A DNA stretch of 64,000 nucleotides from contig OZ038390.1 in assembly GCA_964036045.1 (NCBI GenBank), positions 42,044,525-42,108,524 of the forward strand, in the 5' to 3' direction. This document shows positions 58,501-64,000 of the stretch, one piece after another. The translations under genes and the position numbers were made by a program. The DNA is from Eutreptiella sp. 'Long Island Sound 2002' (Eukaryota > Euglenozoa > Euglenophyceae > Eutreptiales > Eutreptiaceae). Each line of letters opens with the position of its first letter. Position 1 is the first letter of the stretch. Below the pieces are notes generated by a model that made no database searches, was not told the DNA's origin, and was given only the letters and a program-made list of their open reading frames with translations.

Positions 58501-59741
58501 AACCCCTCACCATAGCACCGCAAGGTTCAACGAACACAATCAGAAGTGGCTACGGGCTAAAGTATGGGTGCTTGCTCACGCCAGACGGCCAAATCTCTGC
58601 GCCGCATGGTATCTCTTCGAAAGCACAAACGCGAACCGCAGAAGCAGCAGCAGCAGCAAACATCTGACAGTGCGTTCAGACCATTCAAAATGGATGACAA
58701 CGCGGCAGTAGCAGCCGTGATTCGTGACGTTCAAGGTTCCTGGTCCCAATTGCGATACAGCCCCCCCCCCCCCCCCCGCCGCATATGTGCAACGACCCGT
58801 AACGCCTCTCTGTTTGACCAAAGGGTGGTCGTTAGATGGTGTTTTAAGGTAAAAAGGTGCCGTTTGACTAGGGGGTGGTCGGTGCACACAACGGGCGTTG
58901 TGCAAGGTTGCGTTGGGGTGGGTTGGGGCAGTGTCCAGCACCAGTCTTGATGCCCCCTGGACATCCACACGCCTCAGGCTCCCCCTGCATTAGGCTCCGG
59001 GGGGATTCACAACATCTGACTCTGTCTGAGGCAGACACAGTGGCCATATGTCAATTCATGGTCCTGACCGGGGGCGCTAGGGCTGACGCTGACTGGGGGG
59101 ACAGTGGATAGCCGTGGGCATGGGTGCACTGTGGTGGAAGGGAGGGGGAAACCCTGTGTCCGCGCGGACATCATCTCGGTGATGTCTTTGGTTAGCTCCT
59201 CCTGCTTCTGTTGCAACTCAAGAATCTCCAACTGCACCATGTCCTCCTCCACCTCGAGTTCCCGGGTCACTTTTAATGCCTTGTTGCTGGTGGTGGCCAA
59301 GTGATGGTCGACATCAGACAACAGCATCCCGTGAGAAGATTTGGTCGGCCCGAGGGACCCCCATGAGGATGAGGATGGTATCGAAACCGGCGATCTCCGG
59401 CTCGCAGCGTCTGAGCTGCTGGAACCAATGGAGTCCACACTAGTTATGGACCCACGTGAAATACGATCACCAGACGGCTTGGGCAAGGGCAGCTGCTGGA
59501 CCATACGAGGTTTTCTGGAGTCGACCCTGTTGATCCTCGTGCCCACGAGGTACTTCTTGGCGGAGGACTTTGGGAGGTTGAGTCTGCTTCGTCCTGGTTC
59601 TCGTGCGGGGCCGTAGATGGCGGCCGCCTCTTCGTCCGTTACGCTCCCGCCACGACTCGCCTGCACCCGTGGCAACACCGGCGTGGCCGATGAGCTGCCT
59701 TCTGTGCGTGCTCCACTGACGGGTGGTAATTCCAATGGCAT
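41684..59741 (-). CDS. Protein with three tandem cyclic-nucleotide-binding domains, four exons
   Basis: Splicing 59741-59153, 57660-57152, 50413-49715 and 42214-41684 gives one 775-residue frame with a stop. Residues 1 to 196 are Ser/Pro/Arg-rich and end in a coiled coil. Residues 197 to 366 continue with SPRLMGSP-type repeats, another coiled coil, a hydrophobic LCMWLVLGTVANSLYCF stretch and a basic helix. Domain 1 (about 387 to 480) has GEFTLLVEEPRAAS, with the Glu and Arg that bind the cyclic phosphate. Domain 2 (about 520 to 620) has GEVALLFKEVRSATV across an exon junction. Domain 3 (about 650 to 760) keeps the fold pattern but has GVQEF...WPHTLRAS and lacks those residues. No kinase, channel pore or other effector is seen, so it may be a regulatory or scaffold protein. 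cAMP or cGMP preference cannot be read. Exon 1 could instead continue upstream through the acceptor at 59769. Confidence 0.88.
42741..43586 (+). CDS. Cys/His-cluster ORF of transposon character, 5' incomplete
   Basis: 281 codons, antisense to the host gene within its third intron. No ATG at the start (TTG), so it is truncated or an exon. Three metal-binding-like clusters: C23-x2-C26...H38-x3-H42 (MRNHVAVH), C61-x2-C64...C71...C84-x-C86, and C106-x4-C111-x11-H123-x4-H128. An acidic Ser-rich tract (about 205 to 245) and a Lys-rich C-terminus follow. From memory, the spacing resembles Cys/His modules of multicopy proteins linked to large DNA transposons in fungi; this is an inference, not a match I could test. 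The frame is intact and codon use is even, suggesting recent activity. A host DNA-binding protein is the alternative. Confidence 0.6.
   Translation: MRAEPYTGVAHTSVRPAEATEFCLFCGAAIALARMRNHVAVHLQKGEVVTDPRMRGEAEPCDFCGRTTGTCTTSIVRKKISSICPCVVPLKLAVAMRKQENMPRECPIPGCSATPWVLNIKTHLARCHPTLAPNTVDLTEWVVVGQDDENQKGRAKKIPMVMKPKITLKLAKAVDNESASFSKASLGRSDWEWKPEEDASSLEFGSSAEHDSSSGNESSASSEDGNSSSSSSSSSSSTSSSGVEVLPQKKAVPGKGTKRPITTTKQSAKKRCTVKTLGRKK
43598..43646. repeat. (AC)n microsatellite
   Basis: About 24 units, directly after the stop codon of the Cys/His ORF. Confidence 0.97.
43858..43985. repeat. Degenerate minisatellite AACCCCATGNTG
   Basis: Six to seven spaced copies of ACCCCATG followed by variable TGxATTTC sequence, about 21 bp apart. 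Confidence 0.7.
44511..44607. repeat. (GT)n microsatellite, about 95 bp
   Basis: Perfect GT run preceded by an imperfect TGTG-rich leader from about 44395. Confidence 0.98.
45290..45475. repeat. About 61-bp tandem repeat, three copies
   Basis: Copies of CTCTGGATGGTCACTG begin near 45309, 45370 and 45431. Separately, a 33-bp direct repeat (CTCTCAGCCATTCTACACAA and following) occurs at about 45138 and 45246. Confidence 0.8.
47382..47425. repeat. (AC)n microsatellite
   Basis: About 15 units plus CCACAC variants. A shorter AC-rich patch lies at 47103 to 47155. Confidence 0.9.
47676..49327 (-). pseudogene. Reverse-transcriptase retroelement relic
   Basis: Reading from 49327, one frame carries RT-type blocks: NRWLWRPIAALPRP, then TWLTELDCKDQFNHVPP, then GCFPMGGSFSAQAADLH and LCQFWDNILMA at the position of the catalytic box. 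The frame is broken once by a TAG at 48815 to 48817 and reads on to 48161. Similar protein continues in another frame (YDPRVLRRSMHAAIAWGL) to about 47700, so there is also a frameshift. The catalytic box reads FWDN rather than the usual Y-x-D-D. No integrase, RNase H, poly-A tail or target-site duplication was identified. Antisense RT families of this kind are common in algal genomes. Inactive copy in the third CNBD intron. Confidence 0.75.
49715..50413 (-). CDS. CNBD protein exon 3 (domain 1 and most of domain 2)
   Basis: Encodes 233 residues. ELRSTKLFGGW opens a helix before domain 1. FRRGEFVVYQGDPG and CGEFTLLVEEPRAAS are its beta-roll entry and phosphate-binding cassette. A linker SRRQANMYKLYPL follows, then domain 2 with FTPGEVMIPEGAAGDFMYFL and IVGEVALLFKE at the end. 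The acceptor is GTTCTGCAG and the donor is AAGGAG|GTTTGG, both phase 0. Confidence 0.95.
51190..51615 (+). repeat. Inverted-repeat arm A
   Basis: About 425 bp, present again in reverse complement at 52662 to 53103 with scattered differences (for example a longer A/T homopolymer). Landmarks are CACAACTCCGTCATGGTGCT near the left end and CCGCCAACAGCCCCAAA at the right. Confidence 0.9.
51620..52660 (+). repeat. Inverted-repeat arm B with 162-bp minisatellite
   Basis: About 1.04 kb, present again in reverse complement at 53166 to 54072. Inside is a tandem repeat of about 162 bp, seen from CCCATTTTCAAGGC at 51831, 51993, 52154 and 52316, four copies here. The unit also contains CTAGGATCATTTTTGGAAAA. 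Confidence 0.9.
52662..53103 (-). repeat. Inverted-repeat arm A'
   Basis: Reverse complement of arm A. Ends in a GCTTGCTTGCTT tract. Abuts arm B directly on its left and is separated from B' by about 60 bp of unique sequence. Confidence 0.9.
53166..54072 (-). repeat. Inverted-repeat arm B', one minisatellite unit shorter
   Basis: Reverse complement of arm B. The minisatellite landmark occurs three times instead of four, which accounts for its smaller size. Ends at a TTAGGGG-like tract. Confidence 0.9.
54070..54170. repeat. G-rich TAGGGG/TTAGGG-like tract
   Basis: GGTTAGGGGTAGGGGTAGGG followed by degenerate GGGTTAGG/GGGTTGGG words at the outer end of arm B'. It resembles telomeric repeat but is irregular. 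Another G tract follows at about 54286 to 54299. Confidence 0.7.
55478..55525. repeat. (GA)n microsatellite
   Basis: About 24 units. Confidence 0.97.
57152..57660 (-). CDS. CNBD protein exon 2
   Basis: Encodes 169 residues: short Ser-Pro-Arg repeats (GSPRLMGSPRQ), coiled coil MKEMEQLQKQINVAKRRE, hydrophobic stretch, then VRVRQKVRMLQIARRLL. The acceptor CATATGCAG completes a Gly codon with exon 1. The donor GTAGAG|GTGTGC gives ...KPTVE, read on into ELRST of exon 3. Confidence 0.85.
57661..59152. other. First intron of the CNBD gene
   Basis: 1.5 kb, with a C tract at about 58761 and a CAG/AGC run near 58640. No coding signal found. Confidence 0.5.
59153..59741 (-). CDS. CNBD protein exon 1
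   Basis: ATG at 59741 starts MPLELPPVSG. 196 codons plus one base. Ser/Arg-rich with GRSRLNLPKSSAKKYLVG, then a coiled coil EEDMVQLEILELQQKQEE. The donor is CAGG|GTTTCC. A GTG-started extension to 59768 is bounded by an in-frame TAG that could be part of a CACTTAG acceptor, so an earlier exon is possible. Confidence 0.75.
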
Positions 59742-59769
59742 GACATGAACCGTGCGGTCAACACCCACC

Positions 59770-61740
59770 TAAGTGCAAGGGTGAGATCTGATGTGCCATT
59801 CAATGTGCTTGGGTTCGGCCACTAACCACTAACCACTTGGGGTTCGGCCACTAACGGGCTCCAGGTAGTGAAAACTGGCTTGACCAACTATGGAATACAA
59901 TCAAAGTCGTCTTGGCACATCATGTTGAAGCAAGCAAAGCAAAACAAGGCAATGTAACAACAACTGTGTCACCATCACATTCCCCAAATGAACTAGTAAC
60001 TGCCCCCCACCCCTTGTGCAAACACAGGCAAAGACAGGAAAGCGATGGTTCGATGGGTCCCCGTGCCTATACAAGGCCGTGCGCCCAAGAAAACCCGTGC
60101 ACAGCAACTGCTTTTTCTGCCCTTTGACTGACTGGGCGGTGAACAGTCGACTGTTTCCATGCTGCAATCATCTCTATTGATTTGTTCTCTTGTCTTGGAG
60201 GGTAAAACTGCACTACGTGCACACCACACAGGGTTTTGGAACAAACCCTAGGCAGATGGTTTGCTTTTGGAACGCCTCTTCAGATGCTGCACAGTAGTTC
60301 TCAGAGGAGGAGGTGCGGTTTTGCTTGTACTGGTGGCACTGGTCCCCTGCATCGCCCCGACCAGCCCTGACACGAACTCTCACATGCACATTGCACTGAA
60401 ATCAATAATCTAGGAAAATTCCCACCCCCACCCCAACCTGCCAAGGAGAGCCCCGTGCTAGTGTTCGAGGACTGCCTGGGGCCACTGGGGCCACGTGGCC
60501 TCCCAAGGCCGCAGTGTCAAGACACCCTGCCATGGTCCCACGGTCCCACGCCCCTCCCCGACACTAGTCTGGCGCGCCTCCCTTCAGTCCATGTGGCCTA
60601 TCCACTATGGGATGTGCCAGTCGCTGTCACCGTGCCCCATACCTGGGCGGGTGTGAATATATATTGGCCTTTGCACGTCCTTCCGTCACCATGTCGCATG
60701 ACGAATGTCCCGCATAACATGCCTTTGGCACTCGTTGGCATTCCTCTGTTTGGCTATTCGGGGTACTAGCCCATGCCCAACATGCCATTTGCGACATGTA
60801 GCCGTCGGTGGCGCCTGCGCCATGGCATGCTTCGCAACACAATGGCACAAACCAGCAAACAACGTACATTGCCGACACGGGTGGTGTTCATGTGTAAGGG
60901 CACAAAGGCCGAATCATGAGGTTTTTCCGGCTACTCCAGCCCCTCAAGTTGGGATCGACACCACACACAGTACTCAGGTGCATCCATTGTTCATGTTGTG
61001 CTCGGCACAGCAATGGGTTTCGGCTTGCAATGCTGGCACTCATTCGGCCAACCGAGGCCCCTAGCTCGTTCCGTATGTACAACACAGCGGAATGCTGCAC
61101 TGTGTCCTCCCTGTCCTGCGCACCTACCTATAATGTTTACCCTTTTTGCTTGCGGACTGGCCGCACTGTGTGCTGTGTGTCTTATACTAATTCTAATTCC
61201 ATATCCCTCCATCACCTATCGACCTAAACCTGACAAAGGAACACAAGAATAGTATGGGCATTCTAACCAAGGCAGGGACACGTCCCGCCTGGCTGCACCA
61301 GAGCTGTAGGTGTGCTCAAGCAGGCACTGCCATAAGGAAGAGCTATCATGGGTGACCTTGCCTCCCCACGACCGGAGTGTTGGCGTGCACTACTAGTTGT
61401 TGAGCACGTAATCTTACAACTGTGGCAGGTAGGTGAGGCAAGTAAGAGCACAAAGGCCCCCGAGTACTCCCAGCTACGCACCGTGTCGTAGCGCCCCACC
61501 CTGGTCTCTCGTCGGCGGTAAGAGTCCGCATACATAGTGCATGGGGGAAGAACCTTGGCAAGCAACCGGTGGACCTCGCGTGGGTACAATCACCAGTCAT
61601 GGCCGTTCAGTACGTGCCTTAAGTCTACCATGGACCCCACAACGTCAATCTTCCCACCCGGCCGTTCCGGTTTCTTTGCGAGTGTGTACATGACCATGCC
61701 TGGTCCTGGCCGTTCAACGGGTGCCCCATGTCCATTGTGG
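59770..61740. other. Upstream flank of the CNBD gene
   Basis: Expected to hold its promoter and 5' UTR. A short direct repeat, ACTAACCACT/GGGGTTCGGCCACTAA, lies at 59818 to 59856, within 120 bp of the start codon. No TATA box or known element can be assigned. Open frames here are short and unconvincing. Confidence 0.4.
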
Positions 61741-61744
61741 AGAT

Positions 61745-61872
61745 CTAGGCGGGTTCACACAATAGAGATCCAAAGCCCGTTCACACAACGGAGACCGAAA
61801 GCTAGTTCACACGACGGAAATCCAAAGCTGGTTCACACAACGGAAATCCAAAGCCGGTTCACACAAGTGCTT
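61745..61872. repeat. Outlying block of the 26-bp satellite
   Basis: About five diverged copies of GGTTCACACAAYGGAGATCC, separated from the main array by about 380 bp of unrelated sequence. Confidence 0.9.
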
Positions 61873-62255
61873 GGGAGCAGTGAATGCCTGTTGTGGAGCA
61901 AAGATGTTGCACTAACCGAAATAGGTGGTGTCGGAGCTGAGGTTCACCCTGTTGGCTGACATATTTTATGCAGGAGTTCCTGCGTGTCAGTTCCAGCGCC
62001 TTCTGGTTCGAGAGGAATATGTACCTCCGATTGGTAGATGTCTGCAGCTCTGCTGCTCAGCGTTGAGGGGATGGCGGATCTTGTGTTGGCCGCTGATACC
62101 GCTACTCGGTTCCCCAGAAACTCGACGAGGGTAATAGATGAATCGACACCCCCGGTGGTGCACGGTGTTGCGGATATGCTCGGTAGGCCACACAGGCCGT
62201 GGACATGGCAGAAAAGATGGCACCGAAAAAAAATGGACACTCAGAGGGTGAAGAA

Positions 62256-64000
62256 AGCCGGTTCACACAATGGAGATCCAAAGCCGGTTCACACAATAGT
62301 GATCCAAAGAGAGTTCACAAAATGACGATCCAATCCACTTAACACAATGGAGATCAAAAGCCGGTTCACACCATGCAGATCCAAAGCCTGTTCACACAAT
62401 GGACATCCAAGACGGTTCACACAACGGAGATCCAAAGCCAGTGCACACAATGGAGATCCAAAGCCGGTTCACACAATGGAGATCCAAAGACGGTATACAC
62501 AATGGAGATCCAAAGCCGGTTCGCACAATGGAGATCCAAAGCCGGTTCACACTATGGAGATATGATGCTGGTTCACACAATGGATATCCAAAGCCGGTTC
62601 GCACAATGGATATCCAAAGACGGTTCACACAACGGAGATCAAAGGCTAGTGCACACAATGGAGATCCAAGTCCGGTTCACACAATGGAGATCCAAAGCCG
62701 GTTCACACTATGAAGATCTGATGCTGGTTCACACAATGGAGATCCAAAACCGGTTCACACAATGGAGATCCAAAGCCGGTTCACACAATGGATATCCAAA
62801 GCCGGTTCACACAATGGAGATCCAAAGCCGCTTCACACAATGGAGATCCCAAGCCGGTTCACAAAATGGAGATCCCTACCCGGTTCACACAATGGAGATC
62901 CCAACCCGGTTCACACATCGGAGATCCAAAGCTGCTTCACACAATGGAGATCCAAGCTGGTTCACACAATGGAGACCCAAAGCCGGTTCACACAATGGAG
63001 ACCCCAAGCCGGTTCACACAATGGAGATCCAAGCTGGTTCACACAATGGACATCCAAGACGGTTCACACAATGGAGATCCAAGGCCGGTTCACACAATGG
63101 AGATCCAAAGCTCGTTCACACAATGGAGATCCAAGGCCGGTTAACACAATGGAGATCCAAAGCCGGTTCACACAATGGAGATCCCAACCCGGTTCACACA
63201 ATGGAGATCCAAAGCCGGTTCACACAATGGAGATCCAAAGCCGGTTCACACAATGGAGATCCAAGACGGTTAACACAATGGGGATCCTAATACGGTTCAC
63301 ACAAGGGAGAGCCCAACCCGGTTCACACAATGGAGATCCAAAGCCAATTCACACCATGGACATCCAAGACGGTTCACACAACAGAGATCCAAGGCCGGTT
63401 CACACAATGGAGATACAAAGCTGCTTCACACAATGGAGATACAAAGCCGGTTCACACAATGGAGATCCAAAGCTCGTTCACACAATGGAGATCCAAAGCC
63501 GGTTCACAAAATGGAGATCCCAACCCGGTTCACACAATGGAGAGCCCAACCCGGTTCACACAACGGAGATCCAAAGCCGGTTCACACAATGGAGATCCAA
63601 GCTGGTTCACACAATGGAGATCCTAAGACGGTTCACACAAGGGAGAGCCCAACCCGGTTCACACAATGGAGATCCAAAGCCAATTCACACCATGGACATC
63701 CAAGACGGTTCACACAACAGAGATCCAAGGCCGGTTCACACAATGGAGATACAAAGCTGCTTCACACAATGGAGATACAAAGCCGGTTCACACAATGGAG
63801 ATCCAAAGCTCGTTCACACAATGGAGATCCAAAGCCGGTTCACAAAATGGAGATCCCAACCCGGTTCACACAATGGAGAGCCCAACCCGGTTCACACAAC
63901 GGAGATCCAAAGCCGGTTCACACAATGGAGATCCAAGCTGGTTCACACAATGGAGATCCTAAGACGGTTCACACAATGGACATCCCAAGCCGGTTCACAC
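62256..64000. repeat. 26-bp satellite array, open at the right edge
   Basis: At least 65 tandem copies of a 26-bp unit (GGTTCACACAATGGAGATCC plus AAAGCC). Because 26 is not a multiple of three, all frames read the same 26-residue repeat, giving long false ORFs such as 62373 to 63290. Identity is highest towards the right. Confidence 0.98.
63286..63960. repeat. 336-bp higher-order duplication in the satellite
   Basis: The block with the unusual words AAGGGAGAGCCC, CCAATTCACACCATGGACAT and ACAACAGAGATCC occurs twice, 336 bp apart (for example GGGAGAGCCC at 63305 and 63641), and the intervening 13 units match base for base as far as I can compare. Confidence 0.9.

Noticed and set aside
62373-63290. 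305-codon frame with repeats of a 26-residue unit
   Set aside because: Created by the 26-bp satellite, in which no frame meets a stop. The same peptide appears in all three forward frames, so it is not a protein repeat gene.
1-64000. CRISPR arrays, bacterial operons, ribosome binding sites, rRNA genes
   Set aside because: The genes are spliced and eukaryotic. The tandem arrays have no spacers, and no rRNA-like conserved stretches were seen.

Overview
This is a stretch of nuclear DNA from an intron-rich eukaryote. Two genes can be rebuilt with confidence. Both lie on the minus strand, both are split into short exons (54 to 699 bp) by long introns, and the exons join in phase. Twenty-three mapped introns use GT...AG and one appears to use GC...AG. 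The 5' splice sites favour GTGTGY, with G rather than A at +3. Together with the long repeat-filled introns, G/C homopolymers and microsatellites, this suggests a microbial alga or similar protist. I lean towards a green (prasinophyte-like) alga, but the sequence alone does not prove it.

Region 1 (about 0.28 to 24.6 kb, minus strand) is a valyl-tRNA synthetase gene. I located 21 exons covering the catalytic domain (HLGH and KMSKS signatures), the CP1 editing domain, the anticodon-binding domain and the C-terminal coiled coil. One exon before the CISRQLWWG motif and roughly 30 residues before the coiled coil were not found. The last codons lie beyond the left edge and the first exon or exons are unresolved. 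Its introns carry foldback elements with poly-G/poly-C ends.

Region 2 (24.6 to 41.7 kb) has no gene I can name. It holds more poly-G/poly-C repeats, simple repeats, a pentanucleotide array at 40.8 kb and a few anonymous ORFs, one with an N-terminal signal anchor (37.2 to 37.4 kb).

Region 3 (41.7 to 59.7 kb, minus strand) is a four-exon gene for a 775-residue protein. It has a low-complexity N-terminus, coiled coils, two cyclic-nucleotide-binding domains with the key Glu and Arg, and a third, degenerate one at the C-terminus. Its third intron hosts a broken reverse-transcriptase element and a plus-strand Cys/His-cluster ORF of transposon character. Its second intron hosts a 2.9-kb nest of inverted repeats in the order A-B-A'-B'.

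Region 4 (59.8 to 64 kb) is upstream sequence running into a 26-bp satellite array that continues past the right edge and contains a recent 336-bp higher-order duplication.

The two genes have unrelated jobs (translation and, probably, cyclic-nucleotide sensing). No operon-like logic is expected or seen. The most unusual content is the repeat biology inside the introns.
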